Below, piece after piece: positions 1 to 6,968 of a stretch of 12,368 bases of DNA (its first letter is position 1; every line of letters begins with the position of its first letter). Origin of the DNA: JBBAFS01 sp041655255 (GTDB taxonomy: Bacteria; Spirochaetota; Spirochaetia; Sphaerochaetales; Sphaerochaetaceae); NCBI GenBank assembly GCA_041655255.1, contig JBBAFS010000049.1, forward strand, positions 1 to 12,368. The letters are read 5' to 3'. Position numbers and translations under genes: made by a program. Under the pieces are notes generated by a model, which worked only from the letters and a program-made list of their open reading frames with translations, was not told the DNA's origin and searched no databases.

Positions 1-2
1 AG

Positions 3-245
3 ATAATAAAAGCTCCTATGACCTACGGTGGAGGTAGTAGCCCTGATGAATACTTTGATGGAGTTGCTCTCCAATTTGATGTAGGTAAACAGAGTTCTAA
101 AGCACTGAGGTATATGAGAGATCGAGATACTCCTATCATTGGCATTATTGAAGATAATAAAGTCTTATTTCACCTAGGGACTTTGTTTGATGAAGATGTT
201 TCAGAGTTAAAGGTGGCACTTAACGAGTTAGTGGAGAAGTTCTGA
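3..245 (+). CDS. selA: L-seryl-tRNA(Sec) selenium transferase, C-terminal end (partial)
   Basis: This is the 3' end of a gene whose 5' part lies outside the window; the frame is open to the left edge, so the ATG at 18 is internal. The visible ~80 residues match the SelA C-terminal domain: a GGGSSPDE stretch (family GGGS-P), then a region ending in PIIGIIEDNKVLFHLGTL, as in the small domain of this PLP enzyme. SelA converts Ser-tRNA(Sec) to Sec-tRNA(Sec) using selenophosphate in the cytoplasm. The PLP lysine is not in the visible part. Its TGA stop (243-245) shares one base with the selB ATG, so the two are translationally coupled. Identification rests on the domain pattern plus the selB neighbour. 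Confidence 0.88.
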   Translation: MIKAPMTYGGGSSPDEYFDGVALQFDVGKQSSKALRYMRDRDTPIIGIIEDNKVLFHLGTLFDEDVSELKVALNELVEKF

Positions 246-2014
246 TGTACATCGTAGGAACTGCCGGCCACGTTGATCATGGAAAATCGACTCTCGTAAA
301 AGCCCTTACAGGAGTCGATCCCGATCGTCTTCCCGAAGAGAAAAAACGCCTTTTAACGATCGAATTAGGATTTGCCCACTTTATCACCTCACACAATGAG
401 GTGGTAGGTATTATCGATGTTCCAGGTCATGAACGGTTTATGAGAAACATGGTCAGTGGAACTTGGTCGTTAGATAGTGCTTTGTTGTTAGTTGCTGCCG
501 ATGATGGGTGGATGGAACAAACTGAAGATCATGCTCTTGTATTAAAAGGGATGGCAATTTCTTCGATCATCGTAGTGATTACTAAAAGTGATCTTGTTGA
601 TGATGAAAGATTGAAACAGCTTCACTCTCAGATTCAGAGTTCTTACGCTCGTATTTTTAACTCTTCTGCTCTCATTGTTGAAACTAGTGCTCTAAAGCAA
701 CAGGGAATTGATGAACTGAAACAACGCCTGGAGGAGGATCTCTCTCTTATTACACGTACAAAGAGTTCCCCTCGATTGTTTGTCGATCGAGTCTTTAGTG
801 CTAGTGGTACTGGAACAGTTGTCACTGGATCGTTACAAGGAGGATCATTTAGTGTTGCTCAACACCTTATAGTTCTCCCATCTTTCACAGCAGTGAAAAT
901 ACGCTCATTACAAAGTTTTGGCAAAAGTACAACCACCGCCTTAGGGGGGCAACGAGTTGCGATCGCTCTTCAAGGAATAAGTCACGAAAAGTTAGTCAAA
1001 GGTGATTGTCTTGTCTCTTTAGATCACGCACACAAAGTGAGTAAAGAGATTGTATTACGTATTACCTCCCCATATGAAGATGAACCACTGAGGTTAAAAA
1101 ACCACTCTAAAGTCGAAGTGGCTTCAGGAACGTGGCACTCTTTTGCCACGGTAAAACACCTTACGTGGATTAAAGAGCACAAAGAGCTCATAGGTATCGC
1201 TCTTTTAAAAGAGGATCATCCATTTCTCTTTAACGACCCCCTCCTTTTCATACAACCTGGCTCAAGTCATATCATCGCTTTCGCTCGTATAGTGTTGCAC
1301 ACACCTATAAAAAGAGAAGAAGCTTCACTTCTTCATCACAGTGAAGATTGTAGTTCTTTTGATCATATCTCACTACTGATAAACGGGTATGCCCAGTTAG
1401 ATCACAATACACAAACGTCTTTCCAACTAGCTCAAAGATCATTTCGCCTTTTAGGTAATTACACGATTGAAGAGGTGTTATATACAGACCTTCAAAAACA
1501 GATTCTTGAGAACCTCAGTAGTAGTTCGCTCTCATTAGAGAGTGTAAAAAACTCTTCATCTTACCCTTCTCAATTAATCGGTAGTATCATAGATTTGTTA
1601 ATCAGTGAGAAAAAGGTTGTGCTTCATAACAATCTTCTCTCCCTTTCTACACAAGATCCAGTTCTCAGTGATAAAGCTCTCTCTTTATTAGAGACAATCG
1701 ATCAGAAAAAAGATCGAGGGTATGAGACAAAGTTCTTAACTAAAGAGGAAAAAGGCCTTGTTTCAGAACTCCTAAAAAAGCAAGCTGTTGTCATTGTTGA
1801 AGGTATTCGCCTGTACTCTCACTCTCACATCACCACCATGTGTAAGCGACTACTCTCACACCGTGCGATCGATTCTACCTTTAGCATCGCTGAAGCAAAA
1901 GAGGATCTCCCCCTCAGTCGCAAATATCTTCTCCCTCTTCTTAATTATATGGAAAAAGAGGGGTACCTTTTACGCGTAGAAGAGAGGAGAAAAGTGAAGA
2001 AAGTGCCTAAATAA
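245..2014 (+). CDS. selB: Selenocysteine-specific elongation factor SelB
   Basis: A 589-residue translation factor that brings Sec-tRNA(Sec) to UGA codons marked by a SECIS hairpin. The N-terminal GTPase domain shows G1 GHVDHGKS (residues 8-15), G3 DVPGHERF (58-65) and G4 TKSD (113-116). EF-Tu-like beta-barrel domains follow (VDRVFSASGTGTVVTGSL), and the C-terminal third is expected to hold the winged-helix repeats that bind SECIS RNA. The length is close to the usual ~600. The start at 245 overlaps the selA stop by one base, with GGAG about 8 bases upstream. Switch I reads RLLTIELGF where most family members I recall have RGMT or REMT, a mild oddity. Its presence shows that the host decodes some UGA codons as selenocysteine, which matters for the next gene. 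Confidence 0.97.
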   Translation: MYIVGTAGHVDHGKSTLVKALTGVDPDRLPEEKKRLLTIELGFAHFITSHNEVVGIIDVPGHERFMRNMVSGTWSLDSALLLVAADDGWMEQTEDHALVLKGMAISSIIVVITKSDLVDDERLKQLHSQIQSSYARIFNSSALIVETSALKQQGIDELKQRLEEDLSLITRTKSSPRLFVDRVFSASGTGTVVTGSLQGGSFSVAQHLIVLPSFTAVKIRSLQSFGKSTTTALGGQRVAIALQGISHEKLVKGDCLVSLDHAHKVSKEIVLRITSPYEDEPLRLKNHSKVEVASGTWHSFATVKHLTWIKEHKELIGIALLKEDHPFLFNDPLLFIQPGSSHIIAFARIVLHTPIKREEASLLHHSEDCSSFDHISLLINGYAQLDHNTQTSFQLAQRSFRLLGNYTIEEVLYTDLQKQILENLSSSSLSLESVKNSSSYPSQLIGSIIDLLISEKKVVLHNNLLSLSTQDPVLSDKALSLLETIDQKKDRGYETKFLTKEEKGLVSELLKKQAVVIVEGIRLYSHSHITTMCKRLLSHRAIDSTFSIAEAKEDLPLSRKYLLPLLNYMEKEGYLLRVEERRKVKKVPK

Positions 2015-2037
2015 CGCTAAATTCCATAACTTTTCAG

Positions 2038-2067
2038 TTGTTATTTTTTTATCGATAAGGTTATAAT
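2038..2067 (+). promoter_or_regulatory. Candidate sigma-70-type promoter for the Sec-cytochrome gene
   Basis: A perfect -10 hexamer TATAAT lies at 2062-2067, with TTGTTA (4 of 6 matches to TTGACA) at 2038-2043 and an 18-base spacer. The spacer contains the 10-base palindrome TTATCGATAA (2049-2058), which could be an operator. The gap 2015-2099 holds no gene. A weak ATAAC/GTTAT stem followed by seven T's (2026-2050) may end selAB transcription. The ribosome binding site GGAGGG (2090-2095) lies just before the ATG at 2100. The promoter call is inferred from base matches only. Confidence 0.5.
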
Positions 2068-2099
2068 GATATTGGTATATCAGTTTATCGGAGGGTAGT

Positions 2100-3455
2100 A
2101 TGGGTAAAGAGAAAAAGGTGTCTGTCGGTGTACGGGCTCTCACAATCTTAACTGTTTTACTGTTGTTTGTTGCAGTAGGGTGTCGAAAGGAAGAGACGGT
2201 AATCACAGCGAGATTTACCGACCCTGTCGATGTCCAACCGCAAGCGAGTGGAACATGTATTGCATGTCACACACAAAAAAGTCCAATTGTAACGTTAGCG
2301 AGGCCCGTCTCTGCCGCAGCAGAGACCGGAGGATGAGGCCCTGCTGCGCCGGAGTTTTCGGCGCTTGAAAAATTCTACGTATCTGTCGACTTTTTAGAAA
2401 CTGCTCATGGACAACTTGGATGTGTTGCCTGTCATGGTGGAAATGGCTATGAAGGGAACTTTGAACTTGTCCACTTGGATGTGAATACCAGCCCCTCTTC
2501 AGGTGGTGGAGTATGTGCACAATGTCACCAAGAAGCAGCCGATACCTATAGCCACTCTCTTCACGCAACAACTCGTGGTTTTGAGAATGCGTTAATTGAT
2601 TTCAGCGGAGATCCTTTTGCTGTGACAAACCCACATGAAGGTCTTGGTGAAATCTACAACTTAAACTGTATGACTTGTCACGCCACTTGTGGTGAGTGTC
2701 ACGTCAGTCGCCCCACTGGATATGCTGGTGGACTTATCGATCAACACTCATTTTTCAGCACCCCTCCTATGGACCAAACCTGTTTTGGTTGTCACGGAGC
2801 ACGTAATGCTGGTGAGTTCATGGGAACTGTTGGTTTTGCAGTCGACCACCACTACGAGATGGGAATGACGTGTGTCGACTGTCACGATGTGAGCAACTTC
2901 CACGGTACCGGAGAAGAGTACGCCTCAATGTGGGATAAACCTGTTCTCCCATCGTGTTATGACTGTCACCAAGATGTACAAAACGGAACAAGTGGTATTG
3001 AGATGCACGATATCCACGGCGATACGCTCGCTTGTCAGGTGTGTCACGCTCAAGCTAACCAAAACTGTTTCGAATGTCACGTCTCCTTTAATGAAGATCG
3101 CAGTGGTGTCTCTTCTCACTCAGAGATGAGAGTGCTCTTTAGAATTGGCTTAAACCCCGATCCTACACCAGAGCGACCGTACAAGTATGTTGCCCTTAGG
3201 CACATGCCTACGACTGCCGATTCATTTATTGAAGCTGGAGATAACTTAATTCCTAACTACGATTCACGAAGTAACTGGAAGTACTCTCCAACACACAATA
3301 TTCAACGCTCAACGTTCCAAAACGAGAGCTGTGATTCGTGTCACGGTAATGATCGAATTTTCTTACATGAAGATGATTTACGCCCAACAGATAGCTTAGC
3401 TAACTGGGACGTAGTGACCAAAGCACCTCCTCTACCAGAAGGCTACGGCTTCTAA
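2100..3455 (+). CDS. Selenocysteine-containing undecahaem c-type cytochrome lipoprotein (TGA at 2334-2336 read as Sec79)
   Basis: Read through one in-frame TGA, this is a 451-residue protein. Residues 12-28 form a hydrophobic signal ending in VAVGC, a plausible lipobox with Cys28 as the lipidated residue, so it should be an exported lipoprotein. Eleven CxxCH haem c motifs start at residues 53, 108, 139, 190, 197, 228, 258, 286, 312, 323 and 411. The haems and many extra His residues suggest bis-His ligation. TGA is codon 79, in the linker ETGG-Sec-GPAAPE between haems 1 and 2. No Cys is paired with it, so it is not a thioredoxin-like redox pair. Frame and haem spacing continue smoothly across the TGA, a SECIS-like hairpin follows, and selAB is adjacent, so Sec is far likelier than a pseudogene. 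An automatic annotation would split it into a 78-residue stub and a truncated cytochrome. Its substrate is unknown; I do not recognise a named family. Downstream resB-ccsA would mature it. Confidence 0.85.
2307..2326 (+). other. Perfect hairpin just upstream of the Sec codon
   Basis: GTCTCTGC (2307-2314) and GCAGAGAC (2319-2326) form an 8-base-pair stem around the loop CGCA, ending 7 bases before the in-frame TGA. Together with the following SECIS-like hairpin it lies in a GC-rich island: 45 of 64 bases in 2301-2364 are G or C, against about 40% in the surroundings. It encodes the linker PVSAAAET. It could slow ribosomes before the UGA or be part of a larger Sec-insertion structure; the role is inference. 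Confidence 0.6.
2334..2364 (+). promoter_or_regulatory. In-frame TGA (Sec codon) plus candidate bacterial SECIS hairpin
   Basis: Immediately after the TGA (2334-2336) and a 9-base spacer, GCGCCG (2346-2351) pairs perfectly with CGGCGC (2359-2364) around the 7-base loop GAGTTTT (2352-2358). Bacterial SECIS elements lie inside the coding sequence right after UGA, with an apical loop some 16-37 bases downstream and usually a G among its first two bases. Here the loop begins at the 16th base after the UGA, and its first base is G. SelB encoded next door would bind it. If G2352 pairs with T2358 as a wobble, the loop shrinks to AGTTT, containing the GU step favoured by SelB. No covariation has been examined. 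Confidence 0.72.
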
Positions 3456-3476
3456 GAAGGTGTTCCTAGTAACTCT

Positions 3477-3508
3477 AAGAACCAGAGGTAGACACTTCTG
3501 GTTCTTTT
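3477..3508 (+). terminator. Hairpin with T tract between the cytochrome gene and resB
   Basis: AAGAACCAGA (3477-3486) pairs perfectly with TCTGGTTCTT (3497-3506). The stem extends by GGT/ACT with one G-U pair to 13 pairs, around the loop AGAC (3490-3493). The 3' arm runs into TTCTTTT. This resembles an intrinsic terminator 22 bases after the cytochrome stop. Because resB begins about 20 bases later, it may be a partial terminator that lowers resB-ccsA expression relative to the cytochrome, or an mRNA 3'-end stabiliser. Confidence 0.65.
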
Positions 3509-3526
3509 ATGTACAAAGAGAGATAT

Positions 3527-4777
3527 ATGAGACGACCATTTTCTAAAGTATTGCATGTTGTGGCTTCTTTAAAAGTTGCTATTGTGTTGTTTATTCTAAT
3601 AGCCCTATACATAGTTATTGGGACACTTATTCCTCAACACGGTGCTCCTCAAATGTATTTAGATCGGTACCCAACACTTGGGAAACTGATTTTAACGTTG
3701 GATTTAGATACTTCGTATAGTTCCACCATATTTATCATCTTGGTGATACTATTTGCGATTAACTTAACAACGTGTACGCTCTTAAGTATTAAAGGACAAA
3801 TGAGACAACAAAGATCCTCATTTTTCCCTGTCCATCTGTCAAGCGAGTACGCTTTAACAGATATAACAAGTGAAGAAGCTCACGCCTATCTTTCAAAAAA
3901 GCGTTACAAGGTAGTAGAAGAGGAACAAGGAACCTTAAAAGCCTCTAAGTTTAGGTGGGGAGTCTTTGGTTCAACACTCACCCATATTGGGCTTTTAGTC
4001 CTCTTTTTAGGTGGAACAATTACTCAATGTCTCTCAACTGAGACCATGGTGAATTTAATGCCAGGTCAAAGTAGGATGTTCCAAGAACAAGGTTTTGTAC
4101 TGCGAGTCGACGACTTTCATATGACATTTGAAGATGATGGATCAGTTAAGCAATACATTAGTGATGTCACTGCAACAGATATTGCAACTGGAGAGACACG
4201 CTCAGATCAGATGTGGGTAAACAAACCATTTAGATATAAAAATTTAGGGTTTTACCAAGCCTCTTTTGGATGGACTGGCCATCTTCATGTCGCCGACCAA
4301 GAGAGTAAAGAACTTCTCACCCATGGCGATGTACGTGCAGGAGGGACCTACTTTCATGAAGATACTCACACCACGGTCTATCTGTATGGCTACTATCCTG
4401 AGTTTGCCATAGGGCATGGTCAACAACCAATATCTTTAAGTAACCGAGAGATTAACCCCCACTTTGCAGTGGTTCTTTATGAGTTTAACAACCCAGTAGA
4501 CACCTATATTGTTGAACCTGGAGATGAAATTACCCATAACGGTATCGTCTATAGTTTTACGCATGCAACTGCCTATACAGGGTTGCTCGTTCGTAGTGAT
4601 CCCTCTTTCCCAGTTATCTTAGCCTCCTTTATTATTATCTTACTTGGGATGTTTGTGAGTTTTTATTGTTATCCCCGCTTTATTCTCTACTCAGAGGGGA
4701 AGATTATTACATCGAGTAGACGCAACGAGTGGGTGTTTTTCCATAGTGTAAAAAAAGGATTTTCTGATAGGAGTTAA
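3527..4777 (+). CDS. resB: Cytochrome c biogenesis protein ResB (system II)
   Basis: A membrane protein of 416 residues from the ATG at 3527. I preferred this start because AAAGAGAG sits just upstream, whereas the alternative in-frame ATG at 3509 (6 residues longer) abuts the T tract of the preceding hairpin and has no ribosome site. Three N-terminal membrane segments are visible (VASLKVAIVLFILIALY; STIFIILVILFAINLTTC; LTHIGLLVLFLGGTI), then a large extracytoplasmic region (~190 residues) and a last helix (VILASFIIILLGMFVSFY), the layout of ResB/Ccs1. With CcsA it moves haem across the membrane and holds apocytochrome for thioether bond formation at CxxCH. ccsA follows 4 bases later, so they form one operon. 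Placement after an 11-haem cytochrome suggests that cytochrome as a major client. Confidence 0.9.
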   Translation: MRRPFSKVLHVVASLKVAIVLFILIALYIVIGTLIPQHGAPQMYLDRYPTLGKLILTLDLDTSYSSTIFIILVILFAINLTTCTLLSIKGQMRQQRSSFFPVHLSSEYALTDITSEEAHAYLSKKRYKVVEEEQGTLKASKFRWGVFGSTLTHIGLLVLFLGGTITQCLSTETMVNLMPGQSRMFQEQGFVLRVDDFHMTFEDDGSVKQYISDVTATDIATGETRSDQMWVNKPFRYKNLGFYQASFGWTGHLHVADQESKELLTHGDVRAGGTYFHEDTHTTVYLYGYYPEFAIGHGQQPISLSNREINPHFAVVLYEFNNPVDTYIVEPGDEITHNGIVYSFTHATAYTGLLVRSDPSFPVILASFIIILLGMFVSFYCYPRFILYSEGKIITSSRRNEWVFFHSVKKGFSDRS

Positions 4778-4781
4778 TACG

Positions 4782-5597
4782 ATGGATATGTACATGACAA
4801 TCGAAAACGGTGCATTTATGGTTGCATTCGCTTTTTATATCATCTCTACACTGCTACACCTACTACTGGTGACAAAGATAGCTGAAAAAGTAGAAAAAGG
4901 GGCTTTGTTAAGTGCTCTTTTAGGAATTGCAAGTCACACCGTTGCGATGGTTGTACGGACCATTGGAGCAGGACGACTACCACTAAGTAACCAATATGAG
5001 TTTGCCCTGAGCTTTGCTTGGGGAATTGTTCTGAGTTACTTAGTCTTATACCTTTTGTATCGCATCAGCGTCATAGGGGCCTTTGTGATGCCTTTAGCTC
5101 TCTTAGTATTTGGGTATGCATCACTACAAAGTAAAGCAGTACGCCCCCTTATGCCTGCCTTACGTAGCGGATGGCTCACTTTCCACGTAGGAACAGCAAT
5201 ACTCTCATACGGAGCCTTTGCTTTAGCGTGTGCGATATCGGTGATGTATCTCATTGATGAGAAACGAAGTGAAGATCATCGCCTCTTAAAAGATCGTGAA
5301 GCGAGTGATATCCTCAGTTACCGTGTCATTGTCTTTGGTGTGTTGATGCTCACACTTGTTATTATTAGTGGATCAATTTGGGCTCAAAAAGCGTGGTCAC
5401 GATATTGGGCATGGGATCCAAAAGAGACATGGTCACTTATTACATGGATTATCTACGCCATCTATCTCCATCTTCGCCTCAGGCGTTCTTGGAAAGGGAG
5501 ATCAGCAGCGTGGTTCTCCATTATTGGCTTTATCTCAGTTGTCTTTACGTTTGTGGGGGTAAATGTACTTCTTCCAAGTATCCACTCATACGCATAA
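4782..5597 (+). CDS. ccsA: Cytochrome c biogenesis protein CcsA/ResC (haem handling)
   Basis: A 271-residue polytopic membrane protein with about eight hydrophobic segments. It carries the tryptophan-rich haem-handling motif of the CcmC/CcmF/CcsA family at residues 200-217, with core RYWAWDPKETW. His135 (in LTFHVGTAILSYGAF) and His268 near the C terminus (PSIHSYA) sit where the family places haem-ligating histidines. The length is typical of stand-alone CcsA rather than a ResB-CcsA fusion. AGGAG lies just upstream of the ATG, overlapping the end of resB, so the pair is coupled. It exports haem and, with ResB, ligates it to apocytochromes on the outer face of the inner membrane. Confidence 0.93.
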   Translation: MDMYMTIENGAFMVAFAFYIISTLLHLLLVTKIAEKVEKGALLSALLGIASHTVAMVVRTIGAGRLPLSNQYEFALSFAWGIVLSYLVLYLLYRISVIGAFVMPLALLVFGYASLQSKAVRPLMPALRSGWLTFHVGTAILSYGAFALACAISVMYLIDEKRSEDHRLLKDREASDILSYRVIVFGVLMLTLVIISGSIWAQKAWSRYWAWDPKETWSLITWIIYAIYLHLRLRRSWKGRSAAWFSIIGFISVVFTFVGVNVLLPSIHSYA

Positions 5598-5645
5598 CAA
5601 CGATCCCTATAGCCGAAGCGTCTCTTTTTTACGATACTTATCATC

Positions 5646-6509
5646 ATGAATGAAAAACAAGTACACACACATGACAAGATAAACCTTCATACCCACAGTT
5701 GGTACTGTGGGCATGGAGTTGGACATATCTCTGAATACGTCGATCAAGCCAAGGCTCTTGGCTTTACTGCTTTGGGAATAAGTGAACATTGCCCAACAAG
5801 CGATGGGAGGTGGGAAGCTCGAATGCCCTACTCTTTATTAAACCGCTATATGGATGAGTGTCGCTCTATTCAACAAGCAGAGAAAGAGATCGAAATTCTG
5901 TGTGGCTTTGAGTGTGATCATCACATCGATTTTGCTTCATGGTATCAAGAGAGCTTTTTAGATAACCACTGGGCTGATTATCTTTGTGGAGCAATTCATT
6001 ATATCGGCAAAGATGAGAGACGGCTCTATTATGTCGGTTCTCTTCCTCGTGATAAAAAACTCCTCTCTCTTTATACCGATCGCTACATTGAAGCAATTGA
6101 GTCGGGTCTTTACTCATTTATGGTTCACCCCGATTTATTTGCTTCATCGTTTCCCAATTGGGATGAGGATACCAAAGCATGTTCGCTCGCTATTATACAA
6201 AGTGCTAAAGAGCATAAGATGCCACTTGAGATAAATGCTAACGGAATGAGAAAACCGATGATGAAGACATCTCAAGGTAGACGATGGCCGTATCCGATGT
6301 ACCAATTTTGGGAACTCGCTGCCCAAGAGGGAATCGATATTGTAGTAAACAGTGATGCTCACAACCCAAAACACCTCGATATCTCACATCTTGGCATCTA
6401 TGAGATGGTGAAAGATCTTAACATTACCCCGCTTGGGTGGGATGTAACAACTCGAAGTGATGGCTCTAAATTCTTAACTCTTAGTCGCCCCACTTCTGAA
6501 TCTCAATAA
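5646..6509 (+). CDS. PHP-domain phosphatase, histidinol-phosphatase (HisJ/HisK) family
   Basis: A 287-residue protein of the polymerase-and-histidinol-phosphatase fold. Metal-binding residues expected for the trinuclear site are visible: NLHTHSWYCGHG (His15, His17, His23), GISEH (Glu47, His48), Glu89 in CGFECDHH, His119 in GAIHYIG, His161 in FMVHPDLF, and Asp237-x-His239 in VNSDAHN. This order fits PHP histidinol-phosphatases, which release L-histidinol from its phosphate in histidine biosynthesis. No other his genes are present, so the substrate is inferred from family alone and a different phosphoester is possible. The start lacks a strong ribosome site. It lies 48 bases after ccsA, and its 3' end overlaps the convergent VOC gene by 29 bases. 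Confidence 0.82.
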   Translation: MNEKQVHTHDKINLHTHSWYCGHGVGHISEYVDQAKALGFTALGISEHCPTSDGRWEARMPYSLLNRYMDECRSIQQAEKEIEILCGFECDHHIDFASWYQESFLDNHWADYLCGAIHYIGKDERRLYYVGSLPRDKKLLSLYTDRYIEAIESGLYSFMVHPDLFASSFPNWDEDTKACSLAIIQSAKEHKMPLEINANGMRKPMMKTSQGRRWPYPMYQFWELAAQEGIDIVVNSDAHNPKHLDISHLGIYEMVKDLNITPLGWDVTTRSDGSKFLTLSRPTSESQ

Positions 6510-6933
6510 TGTTTCCTTCAGGATCTTTGGCATAAACCACACTGATGAGGCCAACTCCTTCAACATCTGCTTCTACGTGCTTCCCTACAACTGACCCACC
6601 GTGGTCAATCACCTTGGTAAGACACAAAGAAACATCATCGACACTAAAGGCGATATGACCAAAGCCAACTTTGTTAATAGCACTAAGAGAATCAATGTTT
6701 TTGTTATACTCAAAGATCTCGAGTGTAGGACCTCCCTCTTTACTTCCTGGAAGTAAGAGGTGGATCCCTTTGATGTGGACGTCCTTTATATTCGTTAAAT
6801 CATCAACCCACCCTCCACGAAGATTACGGGTAGGTAGTACTTCAGTACAACCAAAGACATTGATGTAAAATTCAGCAAGCTCTTTATAAGAACGACTAAC
6901 AATATTCACATGGGTAAAGCGGATATTTTTCAT
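6481..6933 (-). CDS. VOC-superfamily (glyoxalase/bleomycin-resistance fold) protein
   Basis: A 150-residue single protein with two beta-alpha-beta-beta-beta halves. Candidate metal ligands sit at the family positions: His8 (RFTHVNIV), Glu72 (TLEIFEY), His93 (FGHIAFSV) and Glu144 (GNIIEIQ). The segment GHIAFSVDD and the ending DPEGNIIEIQ are typical of glyoxalase-I-like or methylmalonyl-CoA-epimerase-like VOC proteins. Exact activity cannot be assigned. It lies 35 bases downstream of the cysteine desulfidase gene on the same strand, so it may belong to that operon, but it also has a possible promoter of its own right at its start and no ribosome binding site. Its last 29 bases overlap the end of the PHP gene. 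Confidence 0.82.
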   Translation of the reverse strand: MKNIRFTHVNIVSRSYKELAEFYINVFGCTEVLPTRNLRGGWVDDLTNIKDVHIKGIHLLLPGSKEGGPTLEIFEYNKNIDSLSAINKVGFGHIAFSVDDVSLCLTKVIDHGGSVVGKHVEADVEGVGLISVVYAKDPEGNIIEIQKWGD

Positions 6934-6939
6934 AGAACG

Positions 6940-6966
6940 AGTATACTACCAATTACGTCGTTGCAA
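6940..6966 (-). promoter_or_regulatory. Possible promoter giving a leaderless VOC mRNA
   Basis: On the - strand, TATACT (6945-6940) is a good -10 hexamer, with TTGCAA (6966-6961) upstream at a short 15-base spacing. Only six bases (CGTTCT) separate the -10 from the ATG, which would put transcription start at or next to the start codon. This agrees with the absence of a ribosome site. The sub-optimal spacing keeps confidence low. Confidence 0.3.
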
Positions 6967-6968
6967 CA

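Noticed and set aside
1131..1150. CGTGGCA...TGCCACG inverted repeat and sigma-54-like TGGCAC...TTGC inside selB
   Set aside because: GG to GC spacing is nine, not ten, it lies within a coding region, and no gene starts nearby; most likely chance.
2100..2336. A separate 78-residue protein ending at the TGA, or a pseudogene made by a nonsense mutation
   Set aside because: The frame continues without a shift into ten more haem motifs, the stub alone would be a single-haem fragment, a SECIS-like hairpin follows, and selAB is adjacent. Sec read-through explains all of this better.
2328..2368. GGAGG directly before an ATG overlapping the TGA (ATGA), resembling a translational restart
   Set aside because: The ATG at 2333 is in another frame and gives only 11 codons, and the ribosome-site-like GGAGG has no spacing to it.
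2215..2571. 118-residue open frame on the - strand opposite the cytochrome
   Set aside because: It lies opposite a frame with clear haem motifs, has no recognisable domain and no ribosome site; a shadow frame.
2475..3455. Independent cytochrome gene starting at the TTG at 2475
   Set aside because: That start has no signal peptide or ribosome site and would leave haem motif 2 (CVACH, codons 108-112) untranslated, though its frame is open back to the TGA.
3509..3526. Longer resB start at 3509
   Set aside because: It begins directly on the T tract of the preceding hairpin and lacks a ribosome site; six extra residues add nothing to the ResB pattern. Not fully excluded.
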